Assembly (NCBI RefSeq): GCF_019649055.1
Contig: NW_026570320.1
Location: 310,001-374,000 of the forward strand
Source: Paramacrobiotus metropolitanus
Taxonomy: Eukaryota > Tardigrada > Eutardigrada > Parachela > Macrobiotidae
DNA length: 64,000 nt
Reading direction: 5' to 3'
Part shown: positions 14,489 through 26,782 of the stretch, in pieces
How positions within the stretch are numbered: the stretch's first letter is position 1
How the letters are laid out: each line of letters opens with the position of its first letter
Made by a program: the position numbers and the translations under genes
Notes under the pieces: model-generated
Told to the model about the DNA's origin: nothing
The model's database searches: none
The model's input: only the letters and a program-made list of their open reading frames with translations

Positions 14489-17400
14489 TCATTCCTCCTT
14501 AGAGACTTCCGTTGGTCTCAGTTTCGACCAGGTGTAGTCGAGGTTCAAGAACGTTCGAGAGCCGGCGACTGATCGCGCTGGCTGCTTGTGTCGCTGTTGG
14601 AAGAGGTCCGCTTCCTCCGGCCGGAAGGGGGCGGGTACCTGTGCTTCCAAAGGGAATGTGTCCCATTCCTCGAATCCTCCCGGTTCTTCGGTGAGGTCGG
14701 TGGCTGCCGTTGCTGCAGCGTATCTATCCGTTGTACGGACGGATGATACATTGAAGAAATTTCTGTTGCCCCTGTGCGTGGATCGGCGTCCCGGTCCTCC
14801 ACGTCTTGGGCCTCGTCTGGGCTGCTCGGTTGAGTTTATGCTCACCGGCAATCCAGTCCAACTTCCGTGGCCGGGCCGTACTGCGTCACTTTGTGTGGCA
14901 GACGGCGCAGTCGCATTGTTTGCGATGCATAGGTCGGGCAATTGTTGCGTTCCGACCGGGTCGGCCGTTCCGGGCAGTACTCGCGTTCCGACCTCCGACG
15001 TTCCAACGCCGAGTTGATGCGCTGGGTCGATTTGGTCGGGCATTTCTTGCGTTCCGGTCCGGATCTCGATTTCACTATTGTTGATGAAAATGCAGAGTTC
15101 GGCTGCCATAGTTCGGGCAGCCGTCGCCTCCTTTGTGGGGGCTGACAATGCTGCAAGGAATTCGTCTTCCGTGCAGCTGATCCAGTCCAACCCTAATGCG
15201 TTTAGGACTGTTGCTATCCGTTTTTGTAACGGATTGAAGTTCGGTTCGTTCCGGGAAGTAAGCGGTTGGTTAGTCGGGTTATCCTTGTCCGGTGGTACGG
15301 TTGGATGTTGGAGGTCGAATGAGTCACCGGAACTCATCGACCTTGGGCGTTTCCCGGAGTGTTATCCAGAGCCGACCCATTGTTGGGTGGCGTCGAGCCC
15401 AAAGACTGACGAGGCGGTAACGGTTCTCGGTACGCTCCCGCGGCTATTTCTGCGGTTCCCGCCATTTCCTCTGCCGGGCGACCGGTTTCCGTTGTCGGAA
15501 CCGCCCGAACTGCCAGCCTGTTGCTGGCGGGGGCGCGGTGGTGGCACGATATCCCGCCAGTATGGGTTATCCGAGCCAACCGGGCCATCTGTCGTGTACA
15601 GCGGTACCAATCGTTGTACCACCGAAGGTTCGGGTTATTAACCGGTTCGTTGGCGGCGTATCCACAACGCGCTCCGTCGTGGTTGTTGAACATGCAATGT
15701 CTGCATGAGAAGGTCTTGTCCTTCGTCCACTGGAAAAACGCTGCTTCCATATTGTTTACGAAAGTTGTAGACTGCCGAGCACTGCTGCGGTTGGCGAAGG
15801 TTCCATGGCCCCTTGTCTGACCGGCTCCGCGTCCATAACCTCCGTTGCCGTATCCCTGTGTGGGATCCTGGCAGTATGCGGAGTACTCCGGCAGCCCGTG
15901 CGGCTGAAATACGGTCTGCTGCGGTGCCAGTGGTGGTGGGGTTTGAGTCGGTACGAGCGTTGTAGCCCGGACTCTGATGTAGTCACCGTCCCGTAAACCC
16001 CTTGCCACATTGTGCATTTCCTTGCCCTTGACAAACTTCCTTATAAAGTCGCGAAGTTCGATCGGTGTTTTCGGCATCCTGATTTCCAGGGCTTCCCGTA
16101 GTCTGGGTTCGAGGATGTTCTCCTTAAGGTAGTAAAGTGCCGTCTCATCAGTGATGGTGCGGACCTGGGACTTGATATACATCATTGCGTCATAGTACTG
16201 TTCCGGCGCCTCTTGTCCGAAACGGTACGTGCGTTTGACCATCGTTCTCATGGCGTTGATTTCGCTATCCTTATCCGCAGATCGTTCTTCGAACTTGGTC
16301 AACCATAAGTTGACTGGCCATCCACCGAGCGGTTCTTCGGCTTCTCTTAATGTGTGCCATTTTTCCGCCTGACCTTCGAGTACGGCCGCCAAGTCGGCCA
16401 TGAAAGTCTGATCGTCCTCGTACCATTGTTGGCTTGACGATGCAGGCTTCGGATCCGTTTTAGCCACCCATGGAGCTTAGTGTGGTCGCCATCGAACGGC
16501 GGCATAGGTTGCTCCGTCCTCATCATATCCGTCCTGTTGCGGATGCGGTGCTTGAGCCTGGTCTGCGTGACGAGGCTGTCCTCCATACCAGTTCTGTTGT
16601 GGAGGGGGCGCTCGATTTTGTCTCGGCGCCTGCGGATAGAATCCACTCGGTTGGTCGTAGACTCTTCCGTACTGGTTGGGCTGTGTTCACTGAGGCGGCA
16701 TCCGACCATGTGTTGGTCGGTGTGGAGGCCTTCGACCTTGTTGGTCAGAGTTATCCTCCGGATACCGAGCCGACCGTTGCTCCTCGTTATATCCGTCCTG
16801 CTGCTGGTCGGTCGTGTTGAATGACCGAATCCGTGCTCGTTCGAAGTCAACGGCGAGTTCTGGCGGAGTAGGTTTGGGTTGGAATTCGTCCTTGGTGGGC
16901 GATATGCTTGCGTGCCAGATCTCGGTGGTTGGAGATGTGCGGCATCTGTTGTCCGATCTCCTCCCACATTGGGTATCGGCGCGTACGTTGTTGCCCGCGT
17001 CGAGTACGAGGTGCTAGTATATGCCCCGGCTAACGTCGTTGTCGCCACGTTCAACGTTGGCACTTGTGGTGCCGCAGTCGACGTATTGTGTTCCGGTTCC
17101 GGAGCACTCGGTATCAGACTAGGTTGAGAAGGCATTCCTGTGTTCGGGTCGGTTGTTACGACTCCGACAAAGTAGGTGTTGTTCTCCTTCTTTGCCAATT
17201 CCTGGGTCGGGTTGATGCCCCACAGGATGTCGCTTATCATTCGCGACGGGTGTTGATCCTGTGCCATGGACGTTCGGTGTGAGGGAGGTTCGGCCCGGCT
17301 TTAGTTCCAGGTGCTTCCTCTCCTCCCTCAGACACCATGCTTCAGTGTCCATTTCGTCCATCCGCCGCATCATCTCTGTGATATTGCGGGCAGCCTGTTC

Positions 17401-20049
17401 ACCGAAGTCGTAAAGTTCGACTTCGCGGGCTTCCAGGTAAACGATGCGGTTGCGTTGCGCCTCGTTCACCTTTTGAGCTTCAGCCAAGTTGTATTCCAGC
17501 TGAGCTTGGAGCTGGTGGAAGGCTTCTACTGCCGTTTCCGAGGCGACCAATGCTGTTTGCTAAGGATGGTAATATCCACGAGAAAGCCTCTGGATACGGG
17601 ATATATCCAAAAATTATCCGGATATATCCAGAAATATCTTGGATATATCATTTCTATCCAGATATATCCAATAACTTATTTTTTTTATGAAATTGCTTTA
17701 AAAAAGCCTAAATATTAAAATAAAAGCATCATACAACACACTAACAATCAACGCCAAAGTTAGATATTAGAAGGAAACAAGAAATACACTGATTATATCT
17801 GTACATACTTCGACTTTTCTCGACAACGGATAAGTTTAGCTGTACATCTTGAAGACCTGAACAACGGATCCCCCACGTATTCCAATAATTCAGTAGTAAA
17901 AAATATCAGAATTTATTATTTGGCGTGGCCGTCATTTCAACCTTACGTCGAGCACATGCTAATCGTAGTTCCTATGCAAGCCTTTGTGCAATGGCTCCTA
18001 GTTTTTAATCCAAAAATTTTGTTTAAGCGAGAAATCAATCCTTGTGATTTGCACATCTATGATCTATGTGTATTTTTGCGGAGACACCAATATCATCTGA
18101 CGTTGTACCGGTATACAACCTCAGATAATATTGGTTTCTACTAGTTGCTCTTGAAATTTTTGTACTTACTATCAGAATAGTTGAATAATCGGGTGATCCG
18201 TTTTTAAAATATTCAATCAAGCTGATCAGTTGTTAATTAAGAAAAGTCGAAGCATGTATTGCAATGTAATTTCTAACTGTCTTTTCTGGAAAAAAATATA
18301 TTCGTATAAAACGGATCTGTCTCATATCCGTCAATATCCACCTATATCTTTGTATCCAACGTATCCACCAAATATCCATATCTTTCCAGACAGCTCGGGA
18401 TATGGATATGATATTTGGATATTCAAGCTTTGGATACACTTTTGGATATTGGATATTACCATCCTTACTGTTTGCACATCGGCCAAATCCTTCTGTGCCT
18501 CTTCGAGTGCTTTGTGCGACTCGGCGAGTTCTCGGTTTAACTCGTGGACCGCATTCATAGATCGATCCAGCATGCCTTTAAATGTAGTTACTTCATTGAT
18601 GTCGTATCGACACGGTTGGTCGGTACGCTTCAGTATGGTGTTGAGCCGGTTGATTTCCCGTTGTTGGGTGGCGATGTCTTTGTTAGCATCGGCCATATTT
18701 CGTTCCCACCTCCTCCGTTCGAGTTTGTGGGTGTCTTCCGAATTTCGAATCGAACCTTCCGCTGAGTCGACAATTTGGTCTGCTAAAACTATCTGTGTGA
18801 TCAGTTTACGGCATCTTGCGCGGAGTCGGTCGATGTCGTCGATCTTTTCAGGCGGTGTAGCCGCCATCCACTTCTTCGCCGTTTATTCGAGTAAGCTGGC
18901 TTGGTAGCCGAGGCTATCCTTGTTGGACTTCAGTGGTGTTGTGAAAAATCCGTCCGCACTGCTCGGTCGTGACATTTCTGTTGTGCCGCAGACCTCGTCT
19001 GTCGGTGACGGAGTGCTACCGAGTTTGCCAGGTTCGAACATCAGTGGTGACGACCTTATGTTCGGGTCGATAGGTCGATTTTGTGTCGCCTTAGTCGACT
19101 TTACTGTTGGTGACGACCTGGTTGTCGGGTCGACAGGTCGACTTTGTGTCGCCTTGGTCGACTTCACTGTTTGTTGAGCTTCGGTTGCTCGAGTCGACTC
19201 GCGTCCGTTTGGCGAAGGTCAGCTCAACGGCAAAATAACTCGTTCATTGGGTGCCGGTATGGTAGTCGGCGATCCGGCTGGGTGAGGGCCGCTTCGTGGC
19301 GGTACCTCGGAATCTTCCGTTCCGGTCAGTAGTTTGGTCGGCTGGACGGCCGCATCCGACTTTGTGTCGGGTGGTTGCCGTTCTGGGTTGGTCGGCTTCG
19401 GATGTCCGACCTCCTTTTGACCGACCTCTGTGGTCGGTCGCTGTTGACCAACCTTCAAGGTTGGCGAAATCCTTCCGACCTGTGTGGTCGGTTGGACTTT
19501 GCCGACTTCTGTTGTCAGCTGTTCTGGTCCAGTCGTGGTCGGCAACTGTTGTCCGACTCCGGAGATTAGCGATTTCCGACCGACCTCCTTAGCCGCCTCG
19601 CCAATGTTGGACAAGGTCGACTTCGGTTGCTCACCCTTTGAGTTGGGTGATTTCCGTCCGAACTCGGTGGCTTTTGTTGCCGTTACCGAGTCTTGAGCTC
19701 TGTGTGAGCTCGACTGTTGGTCGGCATGAGACAATGTGGTCTCTGCCTGCAGCTGTTCCACATCCCCCCCGGTCGGGTGGGACGGGGCTGCTAGGTCAGC
19801 TCGGGTGTCCAGGAATGTTTTGTCCCTGGCTTCCTCAAAACTGTCATCCGAGGTTGGATTCGAGTCGGCAAGGAGGATCCGCTCGTTGCGCTTTTCCCTT
19901 GCTTCGGCCGACTTAGTCGAGTCGGTTGAGGAAGGCTGACTTCGTTCTTGACCAGCGTACCGGAGTGAGTACGCAGTGGTTGCTGTTGCACGCCGGGAGT
20001 AATCGGTGTTCAACTTCCTAGCGTATTCGTTCTCCCTGGGATTCGACAT
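14489..20049 (-). CDS. Gag-like region (Ty3/gypsy fossil)
   Basis: Several adjacent minus-strand frames upstream of the protease. In element order they show a charged Ser/Thr/Pro/Gln-rich stretch with PTTEVG repeats (about 19219-20049), a coiled-coil segment rich in Glu, Arg and Leu (about 17119-18867, interrupted by a hAT-like element), a Pro/Thr-rich linker, and a capsid-like helical part (about 15334-16467). That last part ends in a Cys/His cluster, FSCRHCMFNNHDGARCGY, that resembles a variant zinc knuckle. It is gag by position and composition; I recognise no specific gag family. Confidence 0.6.
17561..18467. mobile_element. hAT-like MITE inserted in the gag-like region
   Basis: A 907-bp element with perfect 18-bp terminal inverted repeats (TAAGGATGGTAATATCCA). 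It is flanked by the perfect 8-bp target duplication CTGTTTGC (17553-17560 and 18468-18475), which points to the hAT superfamily. Subterminal regions are dense in GGATAT/ATATCC steps. I see no transposase, so it is non-autonomous. Confidence 0.92.
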
Positions 20050-20578
20050 TGTGGTCGAACCAGGTCGGCTCTGATGAAGCCTTAAAGGTTTTATCAGTTA
20101 GGAAAAACAAGTCGAACAATCTTCTGTGTGAAGATGTTCGGAGAGATTAGGAACGTCTTTTGGTTCTGGAACTTCCGAGTGTCAGGACTATCCGGCTTAT
20201 TGTTGTTTGTTGTGTCTGTTGGTGACTCAGTACACAGGGTTAATATACAGTACTATGGTACAGTACAGTACGTAATAGTAGTACAGTATGGTACGGCCTA
20301 TACTACTGTGCTGACCAGTATGACGTCACAGGGTCAAGTGGTCTTGCACTTATCTGCCTACGTCACAGATAGCGAGCCGCGTGCAAAAGTTACACAAATG
20401 ATGACTCACGCCTATGTTAAGCGTATGGGAAGTTTCCCCTGCACGCTGATTGGCCGACGTTTAAGTACTGAAAATCGGTCGTTCGGACGTCACAAGGAAG
20501 TTCGAAGAATTTTCGCGCTATTTTCGTAAGCGAAACAGATCATTCTTAGTCGGCCAAAAATTTATTTGGTCGGGTTTT
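20050..20578 (-). other. Leader between 5' LTR and gag-like region
   Basis: About 530 bases of the Ty3/gypsy element between LTR and first coding part. It contains a palindromic run built from GTACAGTACTATGGTACAG-like steps near 20246-20290. I did not recognise a convincing tRNA primer-binding site. Confidence 0.5.
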
Positions 20579-22337
20579 TGAGCGTCTGCCAAGGCGTTGG
20601 AGAATGCTGGCGGCAACCACGTGCTGTGTGCCATCAGCGGTGTGATGATGCGCAGACTGGACTCTATCCAACGCGAGCGTATGAACGCTGAGTAGTACTG
20701 CGAGAGAGGAACGAGAGAGCAATACAGCTCAGTGTGTGCGCCAGTGTTGGCCCGTTTCAAAATTTCGGCTCCCGGCCCGTTACCGTCCCGTTAGCCGGCC
20801 TTCCCGTACCGTTTACCGTACCGTTTACCAAAACGCCGCCGTTTCCCGGCCCGGTGCCCGTTTTTAAAATTTTTCGAAAAAATTTGAAATAAAAAATTAC
20901 AAAAAAAATTTTCCGCGGTTTTAGTTTAGGTATACTATTATTACTGTAATTCCAAAACCTGCTTGTAAAAGGCAATCAACAGTCGGCTTGCACGGATAAT
21001 AATATTCAGGGCCGTCGCGAAGTCCGATGATAGGGGGAGCGCGCGGTCGCGCGCCAGTTCGAAAATGGCTCAAAAATTCAAAAAAATCGTAGAAAAGCGG
21101 CTCAAAAAACGCACTTTTCTGCGCTTTTCTATTGTTATTTTCGGTGCGCCAGCCAAAGCGCCAACGCCAGTTCGATTTTTTTGAGCCAGCGCCAATTACG
21201 CTAGCTTCCGGCGCACCATTTTCTCGTTTTTTTCCTTCCGTTTTTTCCCTCGCGACGGACCTGATAATATTGATTAGTAGACCCCGTGCAAACTCTGGTG
21301 CAGAAATGAACAGTATCCAGAAGATAATGTACAGCAAAATTAAAAACTTGCGGCCACGAACAGCTTTTAATGAGCAGACTAAATACTTCGATTTTCTCAT
21401 ATTTTGCTCACTTCCTAACAAAATTAAAATTACCTACAGAGATCACTACATTTCGTAGTAAAAACTTGCCCTGTCACTTCTGATGATCCATAAACTGATA
21501 AATGCCAATAAATGTTCAAACAAACACAAAAGGATCAACAGGAAGAGGACGGTGTGCGAGGCGAATCTTACATGCATTCTACTAGTTTCAACAATTTTAG
21601 TTTTCATTGAATCGGTTTGTACTAGTATCACAATTATTTTAATTATATAAAGCAGAAGATACCGGGTTGCTAACATGTAAAAAGCTCGGGTTTTTCAGCC
21701 CCTACTATTTCAGCCAGCTTCAGTGTACAGGGTCTACTAATACTTGCGTACAGTTAGTACTTACCGTAAATGCTAAGGGTGGGCCTCAGATTCGACGCGA
21801 ATCTCGCTATGGTACGGTTGCTTAACCGCCCGAGGTGGCTGTTTGCAGTGACCGCGCCTACAGATACGGTACGCGAAGGCACCTCGCGAGGTGGGAATTG
21901 CTGGATCATCTCTAGATTCGCTTCCAATCTGAGACCTACCCTAACTACATCAGCCATTAGGCAGTCGTATATTCATAACATGACTGTGATTTCGTAATTT
22001 TCATCTGTAAATTTTTTTTATCAACGGAAACGGGAACGGGAATTTTCCCGTAAGAACAGCCGTTCAGTTCCCGGCCGGTTCCGTTCCGTAAGACGTCTGA
22101 CCCGTTCCCGTTTTTCTACGGAAACGGGTAACGGAACGGGAGACTTTCCCGTAATTTTCCGGTCCCGTCAAAAAACGGGCCAACACTGGTGTGCGCTGCG
22201 TATATCCGCTTCAGCGGATGAGTCAGTGCAGCAGCAGCACACGTACGTACAGCGAGAGAGGCGATAGCGGCATGCAATGGGTGCAAGTACGTCCTGTGTG
22301 GACCGTACGCACCAGGCGCAGGCTGCCGCCGCTGACA
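20579..22337 (-). repeat. 5' LTR of the Ty3/gypsy element, split by a hAT-like element
   Basis: It matches the 304-bp LTR at 6008-6311 on both sides of an inserted 1447-bp element. About five substitutions separate the two LTRs. Confidence 0.9.
20742..22188. mobile_element. hAT-like non-autonomous element inside the LTR
   Basis: Terminal inverted repeats are CAGTGTTGGCCCGTTT, 16 bp and perfect. The target duplication is GTGTGCGC (20734-20741 and 22189-22196), 8 bp and perfect. The other LTR has the single uninterrupted target. The ends are rich in CCCGTTTCCG-type steps, and a further imperfect inverted repeat of about 30 bp lies at 21777-21806 and 21912-21943. No transposase is visible. Confidence 0.95.
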
Positions 22338-22510
22338 GTAGTCAAAATTCTTCCGCTTTGGCGTTCGAAACGGGAGAGGTTTTGAAAGAAATGAATACTA
22401 TCTGGCCGGGTTTTAGACTACAGGCTTTCAGAATATAATATTGGTTTTGGTCAGTCTTGTTTGCCAGCTCTGGTGTATCCCATTCGTGGCAATATAGATC
22501 TGAATCTGGG
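22338..22510. other. Right flank of the 19-kb insertion
   Basis: About 170 bases between the LTR element and the point where copy A resumes its match to copy B at TAATTGACAT. Nothing recognised. Confidence 0.4.
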
Positions 22511-22814
22511 TAATTGACATATATTTTTTACTAAGTAACACTTCTACTTGCGTCCCAGTGCAGATCGCATGGATCGTATCTACAGATATCAACAGAATAG
22601 TTCCATCTATGTAACCTCAAAATCAGCACAAGCTGTCATACAGTAAAATAAACTAACAAAATAACTGCACTCATATATTCACGCGGAAAAGAATCACAGA
22701 AACCGATAATGTACGAAGAACTCTTAAAAGCTATTCAATCTAAAAAGGGTCACATTGCAAAGGCAATACTGCAACAATAACCGTACAATACACAAGAACC
22801 AACAAAAAAGGAGA

Positions 22815-25643
22815 TCAGGCGCTTTGAGGGGCACTCTTTGGTAGGAGGGGTGGAGATTGCTGGTTATCGCGAGTGACCACAACAACCGGTACCGAGCGCA
22901 ACCGAGCTTGTCGACCAGATCTGACAGCAAAATATGCGTAGAAAATATGGCCAGTCGCAACAAATGCGAAGGAAGTAATGACCAAAAAGCCAAATGTTTG
23001 GGGATTTGGCAGACAGATCACTAAAACGAATTTTAACATGTCCATGAACCGGTTAAAGGAGCTCTGCACACCGCCAATAATTCCCCTCTCCTTCTCAGGA
23101 ACATTTTCTTGTATGAGCTGTGTAATGGTAAGATCAGCCATCCATAAACTAAGAAGCAAAACAGATCATCGTGTTTTATTCAACAATATTTCTATGGTTC
23201 ACTTTCTTACCCGAAACGTGCCGCAATCATTCCGAACAGGAATACAACAACGGAAGGAAGTTCATCTGATGATTTAGTGAACCATTTCTTTTCATCGATT
23301 CCGGTAGCATTACGATTACCTTCAGCTCGTTGAAGCACCGTTTCGTTGCTACTTTTCGAATAAAAGTAAGGGTCAAACGGGCTGCCGGGTAACCATACAG
23401 ATAAAACACAAAACATTAGGCAAATCAGCTGAGCACCGAGCGCAAGTAATCCTGTTCGTTCAAGTCCGAACTTGGCCCACATCGTGGGAAATGCAAAAGT
23501 GCCGGCAATTCCTACAGCTGCCCCGAGTGCAATCATCACCGAAATCACAGATTCCGATAAGCCCTGTGTCCGAATGTAGGTGTTGGTTACTCCACCGAAA
23601 GCCAGTACAGTCATATAAAGGAAAGCTAATCCGACTCCAGCCGGCCATACTCGCGTTCGGAAGTACGTCTTCCACCCGTCGTGAATTGCAAAACAAGACT
23701 TAAACAATTTTCGTGATAGGTACTTCTTCACCTTTTCGCTGGGAGATGGTAAAGGCTTGAATGATAGACGAGGCACTCTTCGATAATTTTTCATTAAAAT
23801 TGCATATTCAATAATCATGGAGCACACATTCCAAACAGATACCACAATCGTGCCGACATAATGCTCGCTAAACGTCATGATTTGGGCGATAATGATGGGA
23901 GAGAGAATCTGACAAGTTAAATCAATTCGACGAATTGTAGCATTCAAATCTGAGAAAGGATAATCAATTAATTTGTGCAAAGGAAGAAACATTTGCCCGA
24001 AAAGCACATAAATTCAGGCCCACAATTAATATACAAATTTTTTTTACCTGCTAGTCCCTTCTTGTTGCCACCCGCGATTACCACCACCCAGTCTTTTTCG
24101 ATAATTATGTTCATTCCCTACAACAGAATAATAACCAAAAATCAGCAATGAATTTGAAGAGTGCATTCGTCTCATCATGATCCATTCACTATTTCGACGT
24201 ACCACACTTGCACAATCACAGCAAACACCAGAAAGTCAACCACGCAAAATATTCGCCCATCACTGCTCATCTCCTCACGATACAGAAAGGCAAACGTTAG
24301 TATCAACGATCCACAAGCTACACATGTACTCGTATTCTGAATGAACAGAGCAGTCCGCACCGCTGAAAGAGATTCAGAAGGTCAATTTTTGCATAATGGA
24401 TTCACACTCGAACCGAAAAGCATTCACTAGAACTGCCAGTTGTTCACAAAAGCTTTCGCGCAACTTACAAAGCAAAACTACCATAAAGCCGTAAACATAA
24501 TTTACGTACTGTAGTAACTGTACCTAACCGTAAACAAGCCTGTTATAGTGTTAAACATAAAATGCACCTCTTAACCGAGCTGTCGCATCCACCCACTCTC
24601 CAATGGATGATCCAAATAATATAACACATGATCCTGTGACAAATCCATGTATTGCCGGAAGCAGCATAGATCCGGGGAAAAGTTCCAACAAAAACAGCGC
24701 CGCCGTAAATTTCCACATTCGATCACCCTAGAAAGAAAGATGCCCTTAAAAATTAATTAATTAAATTGACATGATCCAATGCTACATTCCGCGAACTATC
24801 AGCTATCGTGCACGCGAGCCAAATTTTCAATTTTTCAGAATTGATCGCAATTGTATGTTCTAAAAAGCATTGTTGCTATTTAGCATTATGTTTTTATTTG
24901 TCAATTGCTCAAACGTCAAAGGTTATGAAAGCGCTGTTTTCTCTGGATCTGGACGTAACAAACTGGCGCGTCACAATCAAGTATCTCGCATCGCGCCCAG
25001 AAGTCAATAAGACGCGCTTTCTTACCCAACGACCAAAAACCTCCGCCAAATAAAGCCACCATCTAACCAAATGGATACTGTCTGTCGTTCTTGCACTTTC
25101 TATAAAAACAGCCAACCAACGGAATATTACCGATACATCTCCGAATCGCTAAAGCAGCCAAGCCTGTTTACCGGTGGAAACGACGAGAGGCAACGGTGTG
25201 GGCCCACTTTTCACCTGCTTTTGCGCATGCTCATCGAGAAGCACTCGTTTTTCCTGATACCGCACTCGTTCCTTAGATCCTCGAAGACTGGGTGAGGGGG
25301 ATTTGGATACAGAATCATCTGCACTGAGGATTTTTCCTAATGTTGCCTAGCCCGGGAGAGAGGCGTCGAGAACCGCTCGCTCTTCCAGATAAGCTTTCTC
25401 CACATCATGCGGAGCAACTTGGTCAGTTGCATCCACATTTTCCACATCTGCAGGTGCTGCGTAAGGGTTGTCAGTGTCAAACGGTTCAAGTTTCTCAGTT
25501 TCCATAAACTCCCGAACGGCCTCTTCTTTTTCGTTTGTAGCAGTCAGATCTTGGATAGGATCAACAACGGGATCGTGAGCATTTGTTACAGGTTTTGTAA
25601 TAACATCCACGCTGGAAACACGAGTGGGTGTTTCTGGATCCAT
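22815..25643 (-). pseudogene. SLC40A1: Ferroportin, copy A, broken
   Basis: Exons correspond one for one to the intact copy at 58559-61380: 25172-25643, 25026-25099, 24568-24727, 24203-24362, 24048-24117, 23211-23949 and 22815-23148. Two lesions are visible. Codon 99 in exon 1 is TAG (near 25347) where copy B has CAG. In exon 4, copy A lacks the 7 bases GCTGATT that copy B has, shifting the frame just before the donor. Exon 4 also has a 6-base gain. The rest is well kept, including GDRMW, NATIRRID and the C-terminal TITQLIQENVPEKERGIIGGVQ, so decay is recent. An alternative donor (GTGCAA) could bypass the shift but not the stop. Confidence 0.85.
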
Positions 25644-25834
25644 GTTGGGTTCAGTTTGGAATTGCCATTGTCAAAGAATGTTATCACGGATCTTGAAGCT
25701 CTGCTCAAAGCATCAACATATCATCAATCACGTCATCGATTCGTCAAGCTTAGGGAGAGCGCGGAGGGGTCACAAGCTCGATTACAAACGGAAACAATAC
25801 TCGTATTATTTGTTTTAAGCTCCAAACCACAACA
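25644..25834. promoter_or_regulatory. Probable bidirectional promoter region
   Basis: Only 191 bases separate the ferroportin start codon (-) from the ATG of the divergent exon (+). A shared promoter is inferred from the head-to-head layout; I see no TATA box. Copy B keeps the ferroportin-proximal part but has lost the other side. Confidence 0.5.
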
Positions 25835-25999
25835 ATGGCTCCACAGAACAACGTACCACCACTCAATTTCGCCAGCACCACATGTTTAGTAAGCGCCTTG
25901 CCATCGCATGTGCCCATAACTATAAGCGCTTTTGAAAGTATCGTGGACGAATGGATTCGAGATGCAGCGTCGAATGAAAATGTCGGCTTGATTCAGCAG
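25835..25999 (+). CDS. First coding exon of an unrecognised gene
   Basis: ATG followed by 55 open codons ending QQ and a strong donor, CAG|GTAAGTAAG (phase 0). The peptide begins MAPQNNVPPLNF and ends WIRDAASNENVGLIQQ, which looks like ordinary coding sequence. I do not recognise the family. It is head to head with ferroportin. If the gene is intact its first intron now holds E1 and the 10.4-kb block, so a following exon would lie beyond 41950. In copy B the start of this exon is lost. Confidence 0.55.
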
Positions 26000-26059
26000 G
26001 TAAGTAAGACACCTAACGGGCGGCCACCTCGGGGGAGGCGGCCAAGTGGCAGGCGATAC

Positions 26060-26782
26060 AACAGGAATAATGCCGTAAAAGAAAATGATATGTGAAAAGA
26101 AACAAACCTGGTCACAAGCACCGCCGGGGCGGAAATGGGTCCGCCTGTGGCGCACTCGTTGCGTAAATTTACTTGCACACTGCACAGCCCGAGTGTAGTC
26201 CCTGCGTACTCATATCTGTTAACATTGACATTTGACAAGAAAAGTTGTTTTTATTCCGCTACTTAAATTTTTTTCCTTATTTGTTGGTATTTCGTAAGCG
26301 CAAGTGATAAGTTACAAGTGGACCAGTGGCCATTATTGTACAGTGGGTTTTACATTAGAACTTGGTTGGGGAACTGACAATTTCGGATCGCTTAACAATT
26401 TCTGTTCAAACCACTGTTTTTAAGTCATTCCTGCCAATAATGAGTAAGGACATCGTACAAAAGCACGGACGTAGTCCTGTCCGGTCGAAAGATACTTACT
26501 TTTAAGATTTTTCTCCCAGTATGAGAAAGAGACTTATTTAAAGTTTAAACTGTAAAAAGCCAAACTGTCGTATTCCAGAAATCCTGACGGTTCGATTTCC
26601 AAAAATTAGTCACAAATTAGTAAACAATTAGTAAACGTTATGACCTTCCATGTTCTAGCACATTGGAAGAGCCACGCTGAGCAGCACCATGCTAGTATTC
26701 TTCCGTCCGTAATCGTACTTCCGGAAACGAAGTGCGCTTCAACAGTAAATCTCCTATCCTAACAATAGAAGATAAAGGAAGT
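26060..26782. other. E1-specific left region
   Basis: About 720 bases between the shared left end and the satellite array, absent from E2. No gene is recognised. Short frames are open on both strands but look random. Confidence 0.4.

Larger units (their letters stand above)
6008..22337 (-). mobile_element. Ty3/gypsy LTR retrotransposon fossil, broken
   Basis: LTR retrotransposon in reverse orientation, bounded by two 304-bp direct repeats (6008-6311 and 20579-22337, the latter interrupted by another element). Both read TGAGCG...GCTGACA on the plus strand. The LTRs differ at about 5 of 304 aligned sites, so the element is fairly young. Parts in its own 5'-3' order: LTR, leader, gag-like region, retropepsin-like protease, RNase H, integrase, a basic integrase tail, a long tandem-repeat-rich 3' region, LTR. 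The RNase H and integrase resemble Ty3/gypsy. It is broken, with several breaks counting two hAT-like insertions, and the recognisable parts are not a full autonomous set. Without those insertions it is about 14 kb, long for the family. Confidence 0.92.
22511..26009. repeat. Segmental duplication copy A, second part
   Basis: Matches 58256-61599 in copy B. It covers the ferroportin pseudogene and the first exon of the divergent + strand gene, and ends at GTAAGTAAGA where element E1 is inserted. Confidence 0.9.

Noticed and set aside
25407-25889. A 160-codon plus frame antisense to ferroportin exon 1 (copy A)
   Set aside because: It overlaps the proven exon on the other strand and is not kept open in copy B over the same length.
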